From: Candidatus Poribacteria bacterium WGA-3G | GTDB taxonomy: Bacteria; Poribacteria; WGA-4E; WGA-3G | Length of the DNA stretch: 64,000 nt | NCBI GenBank assembly: GCA_000406005.1 | Contig: ASZN01000004.1 | Coordinates: 118,524 to 182,523 of the forward strand | Direction: 5' to 3' | Position numbers and translations under genes: made by a program | Shown here: positions 16,658 to 25,787 of the stretch, piece by piece | Layout of the letters: every line of letters starts with the position of its first letter | How positions within the stretch are numbered: position 1 is the first letter of the stretch | The notes under the pieces: generated by a model | Told to the model about the DNA's origin: nothing | Database searches by the model: none | The model's input: the letters and a program-made list of their open reading frames with translations, nothing else

Positions 16658-18100
16658 TTATTCCGCTTCTTCTGTATCTATAATCTCTATAAGGTTTGTA
16701 TCTATATGTTCCATATCTTCCACATCTTCCGTATCAAATATACCCGCTGTATTTGCCATATTGAGGAGCTCTGCCAAAGGGTTTTCAAGTTGGAGCATCT
16801 CTTCAACACCTGCCTGAGCGGCATCCTCTCTGCCAAGGATAGTGTTCGTCGCAATCCGGCCAAAATGTGCTGGCGCGAAATCTGGCTCAAATCGAATGGT
16901 TTCGTTATAATCAGCGAGGGCAGCTTCATAAAGTTCAGTGTTATCCGTGTTAGTTTCTCCTGCCAGCGTGTCATTTATCAGCCCTCGAGCAAAGTAGGCT
17001 ATCCCAAAATCTGGTTTGAATCGAATGGCCTCGTCGTAATCGGCGATGGCGGCTTCATATTGTTCAATTTGAGCCTTTAAGAGTCCTCGGTTGAAATATG
17101 CCTCAGCATAGTCTGGTTTCAGTCGAATGGCTTCGTCGTAGTCTGCCATCGCAGCTTCCGTGTCTCCAAGTTTATCCTTCGCGAAGGCTCTCCCGTCATA
17201 AGCCTCAGCATAATCTGGTCGGAGACGTATTGTTTCATCAAAGTCGCTGATAGCTTCCTCAAAATCGTCGAGGTTGTTTTTTGCGGTTGCCCGATCATAG
17301 TACGCTTCGGTATTTTCTGGATTTGAACGTATTGCCTTATTAGCGGCTTCAATGGCGGCCTCATACGCCTCTATTTCTTCCTCGTCAAGCTCCATAAGTT
17401 CTTCAAGATCAAAGGGTGTATCACCAGCACCTAATAGATTTGTAATGTCTGGACCTATGACAATTGGAGCGTCTCGGTTGACAATTGGAGCGTCTCGGTG
17501 TAATGCTTGCATGGCGGCTTCACGCATATCATGGGCAGCATCATGCGTAGGGTCTAAGCGTAGTGCCTCATCAAAGTCGACGATAGCGGCTTCATAGTCC
17601 TCTGTATCGCCTTTTACAATCCCGCGATTATAGTATGCCTCGGCGTAATCTGGTCGGAGACGTATTGCTTCGTCAAGGTCTTCAATGGCGGCTTCATGAT
17701 CCTCTAAATCACCGTGTGCCTCGCCTCGGACGTGATAGGCTTCTGCTAAGTCGGGTTTCAGGCGGATAGCGATATTACAGTCCTCTATAGCGGAGGCTTC
17801 TTCACCAATCATATTTTTTGAATAGCCGCGCTCTACGTAGGCGTTAGCGTTCTCTGGATTTAACTCGATAACTTGATTGAAGTCTTCAATCGCATCATCA
17901 TATTCCTCTAATGCAATGTTTGACATCCCGCGATTATAGTATGCCTCCGCATAATCTGGCTTGAGCTGGATCGCTGTGTCATAATTTTCAATTGCTTCTA
18001 TATAGTCCCCTTGTGAGGCTTTTGAAAAACCTGTGGCGTTATAGGATGCTGGAGACTTATTTGACCGTCTTTTCCTTTTTTTTCCTCTTTTTTTAGCCAT
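16658..18100 (-). CDS. Tetratricopeptide-repeat protein
   Basis: A 480-residue protein with a very basic start (KKRGKKRKRRSNK) followed by about eleven TPR units of 34 residues, each with the pattern AYYNRG...YEAAI.DYDEAIRLKPDYAEA. Adjacent repeats are very similar to each other, especially those ending LKPDYAEAYYNRG, which suggests recent tandem duplication. No signal peptide is present, so it is probably cytoplasmic; the basic end might bind nucleic acid. A low-complexity VNRDAPIV duplication and an acidic linker divide the repeats near residues 200-240. TPRs mediate protein contacts; the partner is unknown. Confidence 0.88.
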   Translation of the reverse strand: MAKKRGKKRKRRSNKSPASYNATGFSKASQGDYIEAIENYDTAIQLKPDYAEAYYNRGMSNIALEEYDDAIEDFNQVIELNPENANAYVERGYSKNMIGEEASAIEDCNIAIRLKPDLAEAYHVRGEAHGDLEDHEAAIEDLDEAIRLRPDYAEAYYNRGIVKGDTEDYEAAIVDFDEALRLDPTHDAAHDMREAAMQALHRDAPIVNRDAPIVIGPDITNLLGAGDTPFDLEELMELDEEEIEAYEAAIEAANKAIRSNPENTEAYYDRATAKNNLDDFEEAISDFDETIRLRPDYAEAYDGRAFAKDKLGDTEAAMADYDEAIRLKPDYAEAYFNRGLLKAQIEQYEAAIADYDEAIRFKPDFGIAYFARGLINDTLAGETNTDNTELYEAALADYNETIRFEPDFAPAHFGRIATNTILGREDAAQAGVEEMLQLENPLAELLNMANTAGIFDTEDVEDMEHIDTNLIEIIDTEEAE

Positions 18101-18225
18101 AATATAACCCTTTTTTTTATGAAAAATCAGCAGGTACGTTTGTTGTTATCAATTTCTCAACTATTATACCATATTTTCTATTTTTGTGCTACAATGATAA
18201 TAATCGTAATGAAGGGGGAATTTGT

Positions 18226-18585
18226 GTGAAATCATCCATAAACGACTGGCTTGACAGTTGTATTGAAAAACTTAACGCAGGCGAATTAACTGAGACCGAC
18301 CTGCGCGATGTAGCGACTCTCTTGAATTCGGAGAAGCAGCTGCTCCTCTATCTCTATTCCAAATCGACGAACTTGCGTTCGCCGCTCGGCGGATGGGCAG
18401 TGTATGACGCAACCGCGCCCGACGAACCCGTACTACCGTCCCAAGAGCCGCCCTACGCCTCCGTGCTTGACGCGGTACGCGACGGTTGGCGGATCGTCCA
18501 ATTTCCGCGTCCAGAACTCTATAACTTTACAGATGTTGATAACGCTTATCTCGCTTTTGAGTTTATTTTAGAGAAAATTGTGTAA
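18226..18585 (+). CDS. Small protein of unknown function upstream of PhyH
   Basis: A 119-residue protein. The GTG at 18226 is preferred over an upstream ATG at 18184 because AAGGGGGAA lies seven bases before it. The N-terminal half is helical (DWLDSCIEKLNAGELTETDL), the centre has a GGWAVYD turn and the end has GWRIVQFPRPELYNFTDVDN followed by a hydrophobic helix. No signal peptide or known catalytic motif is seen. It is 11 bases upstream of the phytanoyl-CoA dioxygenase-type gene, so co-transcribed. I do not recognise the family. Confidence 0.75.
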   Translation: MKSSINDWLDSCIEKLNAGELTETDLRDVATLLNSEKQLLLYLYSKSTNLRSPLGGWAVYDATAPDEPVLPSQEPPYASVLDAVRDGWRIVQFPRPELYNFTDVDNAYLAFEFILEKIV

Positions 18586-18596
18586 AGGACAAAAAA

Positions 18597-19388
18597 ATGA
18601 TTAACGTTGAACCGACTCTCAATGACCTTCAGGTCATGCAATTTATCCATAACGGCTATATTACGTTAGAGAACATTGTTGATGCCGATTTCAATAGGGA
18701 ATGTGAATCGGTACACAGTGGACGGATGAACGATTTTGTTCGCACAGACGAATTTCGTCGGAATGTGTTGCTCCATCCAGAAGTTGCCGGGGTTGCGCGT
18801 TCGCTCTTAGGCGCGAATTTTATCGTGCCGACGAGTGCACACCATCACCTTTTTGAAGCACCGCATCGCGGACAAACATGGCACTCCGATGGGATCACTG
18901 AGTCCGGATACGGTATCACGCATCTCCAGTGCTACTACTATCCGAAAGAGGTGAAAATCGAAGATGGACCGACGATGATATTGCCCGGCTCTCACCATCG
19001 GCTTGTCGATAGGGAGGCGATCGCGCATTATGGTGATATTCTCGGACAACTCTCGCTCACTGTCCCCGCAGGCACTGTCGCAATGACGCGTTACGGCATC
19101 TGGCATAAAGCAGGTCCGAAACTCAATGCTGATCGACGCGGGATGATTAAGTTCTCCTATTACCGAACGGCGATGCCGAAACGGGATTGGGCGCGCGATT
19201 CTGATGAGATACCGCCTTATCAACATCAAGGCAGACATCCGTACGTAACGGAGATAGAATCCTACCGCGACCGACGGAGAGGCGAATTGACATGGAACTG
19301 GCTCTGTGGATTGACAGAGGTGGAAGAGCCTATTCCACCGATACAGATGTTTAACAGAGGTGTTCCGTTGTCAGAAATCCGTTTTTAG
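18597..19388 (+). CDS. Phytanoyl-CoA dioxygenase (PhyH) family protein
   Basis: A 263-residue Fe(II)/2-oxoglutarate dioxygenase. The iron triad is visible: H96 and D98 (TWHSDG) and H170 (GIWHKAG), with an arginine shortly after for 2-oxoglutarate. The GPTMILPGSHH segment is typical. The family hydroxylates acyl-CoAs, halogenates or modifies diverse natural compounds; the bacterial branch is large and substrate cannot be assigned. It follows the 119-residue unknown and precedes, on the other strand, a sugar isomerase and dehydrogenases, suggesting a catabolic neighbourhood. Such genes are abundant in Poribacteria. Confidence 0.9.
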   Translation: MINVEPTLNDLQVMQFIHNGYITLENIVDADFNRECESVHSGRMNDFVRTDEFRRNVLLHPEVAGVARSLLGANFIVPTSAHHHLFEAPHRGQTWHSDGITESGYGITHLQCYYYPKEVKIEDGPTMILPGSHHRLVDREAIAHYGDILGQLSLTVPAGTVAMTRYGIWHKAGPKLNADRRGMIKFSYYRTAMPKRDWARDSDEIPPYQHQGRHPYVTEIESYRDRRRGELTWNWLCGLTEVEEPIPPIQMFNRGVPLSEIRF

Positions 19389-19439
19389 TTGTAAGTGAAT
19401 ATATGTGTATACGAAATAATGGGTTAGGCTCTCTATTTG

Positions 19440-19646
19440 CTATTTTCGATAGAAGGGTCTGATTTGGGGAGGCTCCACGCAACCTGTAGCAATATGAAAA
19501 CCTGAAATAGTGAGAGATTCTTCTGGTGGAGAAATGACTGGATCTAAACCTAAAGATGATATATCAATTTTAATCCAGGGTAAAAAGCAGCAAAGAAGAG
19601 CGATTCCCCCGCCTACTAAAGAGACTATGAGCGAATTCTGCTTCAT
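19440..19646 (-). pseudogene. Truncated small membrane protein
   Basis: An open frame of 68 codons with a clear ribosome site (GGAG) before its ATG. The first ~25 residues form a membrane helix (SLIVSLVGGGIALLCCFLPW), followed by a short loop and TISGFHIATG. After that the sequence CVEPPQIRPFYRK looks unlike a membrane protein and stops. Proteins beginning this way usually continue with two or three more helices, so this is probably the N-terminal remnant of a four-helix protein cut by a small insertion or frameshift. A hairpin repeat lies just upstream. Confidence 0.5.
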
Positions 19647-19687
19647 GATAGTTTCTCCAAAGTGTTTTTATGCTTAAACAGTTCGAT

Positions 19688-19714
19688 TGTAGGCAGGCTA
19701 TTAACCCGCCTACA
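19688..19714. repeat. Intergenic hairpin repeat
   Basis: TGTAGGCAGG and CCCGCCTACA flank a seven-base loop; the arms pair with one mismatch. It belongs to the dispersed GC-rich hairpin family and lies just beyond the stop of the isomerase gene on the minus strand, where it could act in termination or transcript stabilisation. Confidence 0.6.
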
Positions 19715-19725
19715 AGATTCAGGAA

Positions 19726-20523
19726 TCAGCGCGCACCGCACGCTTGCAGACACGCCTGCATGTGTCCACGCGATTCTGCAGCAATCGTGCAGCACTGCGC
19801 TAAACTATACTCCCTTGCACCGATGACTTCAAGGTTCAATGGACCCGTATACCCGTTTTCATGTAAGACACGGATATAGCCGACAAGGTCGATGTCGCCA
19901 CGTCCGTTTGCCTGCAATTCAGGGGTGCCGGGACCCCGTTCCTTCCCTTTGCAATCTCGGATGTGTACGTGCTTAACACGTGAAACGACAGCAGCGATCG
20001 CCTCCACAGGATTTTCACCAGCGCGATGGATATGCGACGGGTCCATGTCGATCCCGAACGCCGGCGACGAGATCTCTTCCATCACGCGAAGCGTCGTCGG
20101 GGTGTTATAGATGCTTGCACCGACGTGTGCCTTGACACAGAGCGTCACACCGTAATGTTCCGCCCGCGCCGAAAGATTCCCCAAAGAATCAACCACTTCG
20201 GGCCATTTGGACTCGTCGTCTGATGAACCGCCGGGACCACAATTGATAATCGGAACACCTATCTCGGCTGCCGCTTGGAATGCAAGTTCCATCCTCTCCG
20301 GGTCGCGTGAGGGCTGCTCCATCGCTAAGAGTTCCAGTTCGTATTCTTTCGCGAAACGTTTGATGTCATCGGCGAGTTCTTGCCAGTTGGCGAGGACGAG
20401 GTGCTGGCTCATCCCGTCGATCGCGGAAAGTTCAATGCCGTCGTAGCCAGCCATGGCGATGTGCTTGAAGGCGGTCTCCATATCGTAACCGCCGAACAGC
20501 ACCGAATTTGCTCCTAATTTCAA
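19726..20523 (-). CDS. Sugar phosphate isomerase/epimerase (TIM-barrel, AP endonuclease 2 family)
   Basis: A 265-residue protein of the xylose-isomerase-like TIM barrel (PF01261). Metal-ligand candidates are visible along the barrel: an early GYDGIEL strand, CVKAHVG (histidine), FGIDMDPSHIHRAG (D and H), VKHVHIRDCKG (H, D) and the final LNLEVIG (E). The family isomerises or epimerises sugars and their derivatives such as inosose or hydroxypyruvate. It is 49 bases downstream of a Gfo/Idh dehydrogenase on the same strand, the usual pairing for sugar or inositol breakdown. The last ~20 residues are cysteine-rich (CLQACGAR). Confidence 0.9.
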   Translation of the reverse strand: MKLGANSVLFGGYDMETAFKHIAMAGYDGIELSAIDGMSQHLVLANWQELADDIKRFAKEYELELLAMEQPSRDPERMELAFQAAAEIGVPIINCGPGGSSDDESKWPEVVDSLGNLSARAEHYGVTLCVKAHVGASIYNTPTTLRVMEEISSPAFGIDMDPSHIHRAGENPVEAIAAVVSRVKHVHIRDCKGKERGPGTPELQANGRGDIDLVGYIRVLHENGYTGPLNLEVIGAREYSLAQCCTIAAESRGHMQACLQACGAR

Positions 20524-20572
20524 ATCTAATACTCCTTCTGTGAAACCGTGAGAGTGGGGTTCACTGTTTGCG

Positions 20573-21655
20573 CTATAGGCCGTTCAAAGTGGGGAGCGGG
20601 TGCGGACGCACGAGGATACCGCCTTGTTCATAAGATTCTATCGCTGCCCAGGTATACTCAAGTGCGGCGAGTGCGTCTCTACCGGAGGCGCGCAGCTGCT
20701 CTTTCGGTACGCCGTTTGTGATGTCCTCTAAGAACGCATGAATCCGCAACGGGAACGTCTGACCGAAATCGCTGATACCGGAATCGGAAACGACAGGTTC
20801 GCCGGAGAAATCGGGTGCGCCGGGCGAGGGCCAATAGGTTACCTTTTCAATGCAGTTCTCGATGCAGAAGGTACCGCGTGTGCCTGCAAGTTCAACGCTC
20901 CACCAACCGCCGAGACCGAAGGTCGCATCACCGCGTTGGCTTAGCAGGTAACCGATACATCCGTTCTCGAATCGGAGATGGATACCGTTAATAGAGACCA
21001 TCAGATCGCCTTCGGCTCGCCTGAAGTGTGGACGTTCCATAAAGGCTTGCACGTGTGTTATATCACCACAGAAATGGCGCATCACGCTGAACGGGTGCGA
21101 CAGGAACGCTTTCACGTGGAAGTACGGGAATCCGTCAGAACGTGGGGCTTTCGAGTAACTATAGTTGAATTCACCGCCAGCGAATCCCATTTTGTGGAGA
21201 CAATAGACCTGCTCTCCGATATGTCCATCGTCAATATATTTCTTCGCTTGTTCTGCGGGGGGTGTGAAATAGTGGTTCAGATTACAGCCGAGATAGAGGT
21301 CTTCTTCCGCGGCTTTCGCGACCATCTCTCGTGCCTGTCCGATGTCATTGGAGATCGGTTTCTCGACGAGGACGTGCTTCCCTTTTTCGAGTGCCTCCAT
21401 TGTCGGTTCGTAATGCCAACTTCCGTTTTCGTTGCCGCCAGTGGTGACATCCACGATGTCGAGATCGGGTTCGCCGTCAATCATATCGGCGAGGCTGTAG
21501 TATGCCTTAACTCCGAGACGTTCTGCCGCGCTATCCGCGCGCGCTTTCGCAATATCGCATACCGCAACCAGTTCTGCTAAGTCGTCATTCGCGTGGCAAT
21601 TTGCATGGTTATTTCCGATGCCACTCATGCCGACAACGCCAACTTTTAATGCCAT
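20573..21655 (-). CDS. Gfo/Idh/MocA family oxidoreductase
   Basis: A 360-residue NAD(P)-dependent sugar dehydrogenase. The ATG at 21655 is chosen over a frame extension to 21757 because GGAAGGA lies upstream and the Rossmann strand begins at once (LKVGVVGMSGIGNNHA). The EKP motif is present in VLVEKPISND and is followed by LNHYFTP. The C-terminal domain forms the substrate sheet. The family oxidises or reduces hydroxyls of pyranoses or inositol. It is co-directional with the isomerase downstream. A second member is encoded on the opposite strand at 21983, so the two dehydrogenases are divergently transcribed. Confidence 0.9.
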   Translation of the reverse strand: MALKVGVVGMSGIGNNHANCHANDDLAELVAVCDIAKARADSAAERLGVKAYYSLADMIDGEPDLDIVDVTTGGNENGSWHYEPTMEALEKGKHVLVEKPISNDIGQAREMVAKAAEEDLYLGCNLNHYFTPPAEQAKKYIDDGHIGEQVYCLHKMGFAGGEFNYSYSKAPRSDGFPYFHVKAFLSHPFSVMRHFCGDITHVQAFMERPHFRRAEGDLMVSINGIHLRFENGCIGYLLSQRGDATFGLGGWWSVELAGTRGTFCIENCIEKVTYWPSPGAPDFSGEPVVSDSGISDFGQTFPLRIHAFLEDITNGVPKEQLRASGRDALAALEYTWAAIESYEQGGILVRPHPLPTLNGL

Positions 21656-21871
21656 TTTATTTTTTCCTTCCAATAGATGAAATTTGGTCTCGCCTATGGC
21701 GAATTTTGCAAACGCAATGTGTCTTTGCAAGTGAAACACCTTACAGCGATTTTGCATCTATTATAAGACTATCTGCAGTTTTGTCAATACTTTCTTGCAG
21801 AATACGCTTGACAGCGATCCGAATGCGTGCTATTTTCTCGTAGATAGTATACAACTCACGCATTTCGCTTG

Positions 21872-21896
21872 CAGGCGGAGTTTGGAACCCCGCCTG
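21872..21896. repeat. Intergenic hairpin repeat
   Basis: CAGGCGG and CCGCCTG arms with GTT/AAC inner pairs around TGG. It is a member of the dispersed hairpin family, placed between two divergently transcribed Gfo/Idh genes. Confidence 0.6.
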
Positions 21897-21982
21897 ACGT
21901 AAGCAGGACATAAATTGCGTAAGTCCTATAGTATTTAGATTGTCCGCATAGGAGCGTTGTGAGTATCACGGAGGAAAAACGA

Positions 21983-23077
21983 ATGAGTATCAGTGTCGGG
22001 ATGGTAGGTTTAGGGATGTTCGGACCGTCGTTTATCCAGTCGTATAAGGCGCATCCGGATGTGCATCGGATTGCGCTGTGTGATTTACACGAGGACCGGC
22101 TCTCAAAATGGGCAAAACAGTTTGAAATTTCGGAGACGTATTCGAGTCTTGACGATATCTGCAAATCGGATTTAGATGCGCTGGTTATCATTACCCAGCA
22201 TTGGATGCACGCGCCGCAGGCGATTCAGGCGATGGAGGCAGGCAAACACGTCTATACTGCTGTTCCCGCCGCTGCCTCCTTAGATGAGTGCGAGCAACTC
22301 GTCAGGACGGTCGAACGGACAGGGATGATCTATATGAACGGTGAGACGAGTTATTTCCGTCCGGAAGCCGTCTTCTGTCGTCAGAAGGCAGCGGAAGGCG
22401 CGTTCGGCGAATTTGTTCACTGCCGCGCCGAGTATTTTCACGATATGGACCACGGACTCTACGATGTGGCGAAGAATCGGTGGGGCGCGCAGTTCGGACG
22501 CGATAAGACTGGCGGTATTCCGATGTACTATCCGACGCACTCGACCTGTTTCCCGATCTCTGTGATGAAAGCGCACGCCACATCGGTTTCGGCGCAAGGG
22601 TATGTCTATCCGAATGACGACTGGTTTCGGACAGATACCATCCACAAAAACCCGTTTTCTAATGAAGTCGGACTTTTCACGATGAGCAATGGCGCGACGA
22701 TGCAAATCTGTGAGTTCCGGCGGATTGGACACCCGGGTTCCGAACGCGTCAGCGGTCTCTATGGAACGGAAGGGAGTTACGAGCAGAGCCTTGCCGGTAG
22801 CGTGTGGACAGGCAAACGCGAAAGGGAGATTGTCCAGCCTTCAAGGGAGCATGAAGACCTGCCAGAGGCACTCGCGGCGGACCTCGGTGGACACGGCGGT
22901 TCGCACGCCTATCTCGTGCATGAGTTTGTGGATTCTGTTAATCGCCAACGGCTCCCACGCGTCAATGTTTGGGAAGCCGTTCGTTACTGCGCACCCGGAT
23001 TTGTCGCACACGAATCGGCGTTACGAGATGGCGAATTGCTCCCGATTCCGGATTGGGGAGATGCACCAGAAAATTAG
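21983..23077 (+). CDS. Gfo/Idh/MocA family oxidoreductase, second gene
   Basis: A 364-residue enzyme. The ATG at 21983 has GGAGGAAAA just upstream; an in-frame GTG at 21959 would place that site inside the gene. Rossmann motif VGMVGLGMFGPSF is at the start. The classical EKP motif is replaced by TAVPAA in KHVYTAVPAA, which is unusual: the lysine that contacts cofactor and substrate in the family is missing. The rest of the C-terminal domain is normal, with a conserved MYYPTHS segment where many members carry the catalytic histidine. It may act on a different sugar from the divergent neighbour or have reduced activity. Confidence 0.85.
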   Translation: MSISVGMVGLGMFGPSFIQSYKAHPDVHRIALCDLHEDRLSKWAKQFEISETYSSLDDICKSDLDALVIITQHWMHAPQAIQAMEAGKHVYTAVPAAASLDECEQLVRTVERTGMIYMNGETSYFRPEAVFCRQKAAEGAFGEFVHCRAEYFHDMDHGLYDVAKNRWGAQFGRDKTGGIPMYYPTHSTCFPISVMKAHATSVSAQGYVYPNDDWFRTDTIHKNPFSNEVGLFTMSNGATMQICEFRRIGHPGSERVSGLYGTEGSYEQSLAGSVWTGKREREIVQPSREHEDLPEALAADLGGHGGSHAYLVHEFVDSVNRQRLPRVNVWEAVRYCAPGFVAHESALRDGELLPIPDWGDAPEN

Positions 23078-23079
23078 GT

Positions 23080-23108
23080 TTGCTTTTTATTTTATTTTCC
23101 GGTATACT
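23080..23108 (+). promoter_or_regulatory. Candidate sigma-70 promoter for the sulfite/nitrite reductase gene
   Basis: TTGCTT at 23080 and TATACT at 23103 are separated by 17 bases. It starts just after the stop of the preceding gene and about 120 bases upstream of the reductase start, leaving a leader of ~110 bases that contains no motif I recognise. AAGGAG precedes the reductase ATG. Confidence 0.5.
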
Positions 23109-23223
23109 ATACTATTTAAAGCGTTTATAATGGTGGACCCTATGCAATATCGGCTTGCAAGCTTCACCTAAATAGAAGCAGTCGGACATTAATTAACTTG
23201 AGGTAATTACTAAGGAGTACAGG

Positions 23224-25668
23224 ATGGCTATTGAATACGCGGGAGCTTACGATGCATCGGCAATCTTGCCGGATGTTGCCCGCGACATTGAAATTTATGA
23301 GATTCAACTCGATCGGTTCCAAGCCGGTCAGGTGGAAGAGGCTACCTTTACCGAGTTTAGGCTTCGGCGCGGGGTTTACGGACAGCGCGATGACCGCTCG
23401 CAGATGATCCGTGTCAAAATCCCGTTCGGTGGACTTACAGCGGCACAACTCGAAATGCTTGCAGATGTTGCCGAGGAATTTTCGGATAACATCATTCACA
23501 TTACGACCCGTCAAGATGTGCAATACCACTACGTGGATATTAATACCACGCCGGAACTGATGCGCCGTCTTGCCAGCGTTGACATTACCACGAAAGAGGC
23601 GTGTGGTAACGTCGTGCGAAACGTCACAGCATGCCCCCTCAGCGGTGTCTGCCAAGATGAGACGTTTGATGTGACACCCTACTCTAAAGCGTTATCAGCG
23701 TTCCTTTTGGGACACCCGGACGCGCAGGATTTCGGTCGTAAGTTCAAAATCGCATTTTCTGGATGTGAAGAACACGCCTGCGGCTTAGCAAATATGCACG
23801 ACATCGGTGCGGTTGCTGCGGTTAAAGAGGTGGATGGCGAAGTCAAACGCGGCTTCAAACTCTATGTCGGTGGCGGTCTCGGTGCCGTCCCGCATCAAGC
23901 GAAAATCTTTGACGATTTCGTTTCCGCAGAGGAACTCCTCCCGATTTCACAATCCATTTGCAGAGTCTTCACCCGTCTCGGAGAACGCAGGAACCGGAAT
24001 AAGGCACGCCTGAAGTTTGTCATCGCTAAACACGGCATTGAGGAATTTCGCAAGTTGGTGCTTGAAGATCGCGAAACGCTGCGCCACGACCCAGAATGGA
24101 CGGCGTATCTTGACGATCTCGATGCCTACGATGAAAGTCCGCTCAAAGCACCGACGCAGCTCAACGGTGCCTCGAAACCCGAAGGGTTTGAGGAATGGTA
24201 TCAATCTAATGTGCAATTACAGAGTCAACCCGGCTACGCTTATGTGACGATTACGCTACCGCTTGGCGATATTACTGCAGACCAGACGCGTGCTTTGGCA
24301 GACATTTCGCGAAAATACGTTAAAGATACCATCCGTGCCACAGTTGAGCAGAACATCGTTCTCCGCTGGGTGACGATGACGGATCTACCCGCACTCTATC
24401 GCGAACTGAAGCAAATCGGTCTCGGTGATCCGGGTGCAGAATCCATGGTAGATATTACGGCTTGCCCCGGCACTGATTCTTGCAAGCTCGGTGTATCCTC
24501 TTCGCGTGGTTTGGCAGCACATCTGAGAAACTATTTCATTGAAACTGGTGTGCAAAATGAAATCAAAGACTTTCGGATTAAGATTAGTGGTTGCCCCAAC
24601 TCATGCGGACAGCATCATATTGCAAATATTGGCTTCTTTGGCTCTTCAAAACGAATGGGTGGACATATCGCACCTGTCTACTTGGTGCTCCTCGGTGGAC
24701 ACATGGTGGAAAACGCCAGTTCTTATGGGCTTGCCACTGGAAAAATCCACGGCAGATATATTCCGGCGTTCATTGAGGAATTAACCGGTAGGTACACGGC
24801 GGAACGAAATGAGGAAGAATCTTTTACCGATTACGTCGGACGGCTCGGTAAAGCGGAAATCAAGCAGATCTTGTCCCAGTACGATAAGATTCCTCCCTAC
24901 GAGGAAGCACCGGAATTCTATATAGACACAGGTGACACGAAAGATTACCAACTCAAAACCGGTGTCGGTGAGTGTGCTGGAGAGGTCATAGCACTTGTCT
25001 CCATGAAGTTGGAAGAGGCAGATCGACTCATCTATGAATCCGGTTTGAACTTGGAAAAGGGTGAATATCAGGATTCTGCCGAACTGGCTTTTGATGCCAT
25101 GATTAGAGCCACCGATGGACTCTTGACAACGGTCGGTTTGCAATATATTGACGATGCAACGACTGTCAATGAGTTCCGCACTCATTTCTTTGATCCTGGG
25201 AATTTCTTTGCCGGATTCGGGGCGCATCTGTTTAAGGCTACGGAAGAAGATAGTTCTACTTTCGACCACGAATTGGCGCACCGCCGCGTTGAGGAAGCCA
25301 CCCTCTTTGTAGAAGAATCGCATAACGTGTATAATCGTATGCGCATTAAACAAGAGGAAGAGGAAGATAGCCGTCGTAAAACACGTCGCTCGCGACCGGC
25401 ACGGAAACCGAGGGTTGTCAAGGAGACGAAACCCGTTGAGGAAATCACCGATAGCCTCGACCTCAAAGGTGTCGCTTGCCCGTTCAACTACGTCCAAGCA
25501 AAAGTCCGCTTGGAGACGATGGACATCGGTCAACTTCTTGAGATTACCATTGACGATGGTGAGCCAATTGAGAACGTACCGGTGAGTCTCACCAACGATG
25601 GTCATGAAGTCGTTGACACGAAGAAGGTCGGAAAACACTACCGCCTTACCATTCGGAAGGGTGAATAG
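23224..25668 (+). CDS. Nitrite/sulfite reductase with C-terminal TusA-like domain
   Basis: An 814-residue protein. Residues ~1-560 are two ferredoxin-type half-repeats of the siroheme nitrite/sulfite reductase family. The siroheme-[4Fe-4S] ligands are C414, C420, C457 and C461 (ACPGTDSC and GCPNSCG). The first half-repeat also keeps C137, C143, C181 and C186. Residues ~590-720 form a helical region resembling HEPN-type helices, then a basic linker (RRKTRRSRPARKPR). Residues ~745-814 are a TusA/SirA-like sulfur carrier with C752 in GVACPFNY. Fusion suggests that reduced sulfur is handed to a carrier; reduction of sulfite to sulfide is the likelier role given MoeB downstream. It is the first gene of a sulfur cluster. 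Confidence 0.9.
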   Translation: MAIEYAGAYDASAILPDVARDIEIYEIQLDRFQAGQVEEATFTEFRLRRGVYGQRDDRSQMIRVKIPFGGLTAAQLEMLADVAEEFSDNIIHITTRQDVQYHYVDINTTPELMRRLASVDITTKEACGNVVRNVTACPLSGVCQDETFDVTPYSKALSAFLLGHPDAQDFGRKFKIAFSGCEEHACGLANMHDIGAVAAVKEVDGEVKRGFKLYVGGGLGAVPHQAKIFDDFVSAEELLPISQSICRVFTRLGERRNRNKARLKFVIAKHGIEEFRKLVLEDRETLRHDPEWTAYLDDLDAYDESPLKAPTQLNGASKPEGFEEWYQSNVQLQSQPGYAYVTITLPLGDITADQTRALADISRKYVKDTIRATVEQNIVLRWVTMTDLPALYRELKQIGLGDPGAESMVDITACPGTDSCKLGVSSSRGLAAHLRNYFIETGVQNEIKDFRIKISGCPNSCGQHHIANIGFFGSSKRMGGHIAPVYLVLLGGHMVENASSYGLATGKIHGRYIPAFIEELTGRYTAERNEEESFTDYVGRLGKAEIKQILSQYDKIPPYEEAPEFYIDTGDTKDYQLKTGVGECAGEVIALVSMKLEEADRLIYESGLNLEKGEYQDSAELAFDAMIRATDGLLTTVGLQYIDDATTVNEFRTHFFDPGNFFAGFGAHLFKATEEDSSTFDHELAHRRVEEATLFVEESHNVYNRMRIKQEEEEDSRRKTRRSRPARKPRVVKETKPVEEITDSLDLKGVACPFNYVQAKVRLETMDIGQLLEITIDDGEPIENVPVSLTNDGHEVVDTKKVGKHYRLTIRKGE

Positions 25669-25686
25669 AGTGTAATGTGTTTTATT

Positions 25687-25723
25687 GTTTGTAGGGGTAG
25701 GTTTGTAACCTATCTCTACAAAC
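25687..25723. repeat. Intergenic hairpin repeat
   Basis: GTTTGTAG...TAGGTT, loop TGT, AACCTA...CTACAAAC: a long imperfect palindrome 18 bases after the reductase stop. It marks the left side of the toxin-antitoxin island. Confidence 0.6.
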
Positions 25724-25787
25724 TGTTACCGCACCGAAAAGGATAGGTACGTAGCAAGTAAACTCACCAAGATTCGGATCTGTCTAA

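Noticed and set aside
24781..25638. Long antisense frame (285 codons) opposite the reductase gene
   Set aside because: The sense strand encodes clear TusA-like and reductase segments here; the antisense protein has no recognisable domain or ribosome site.
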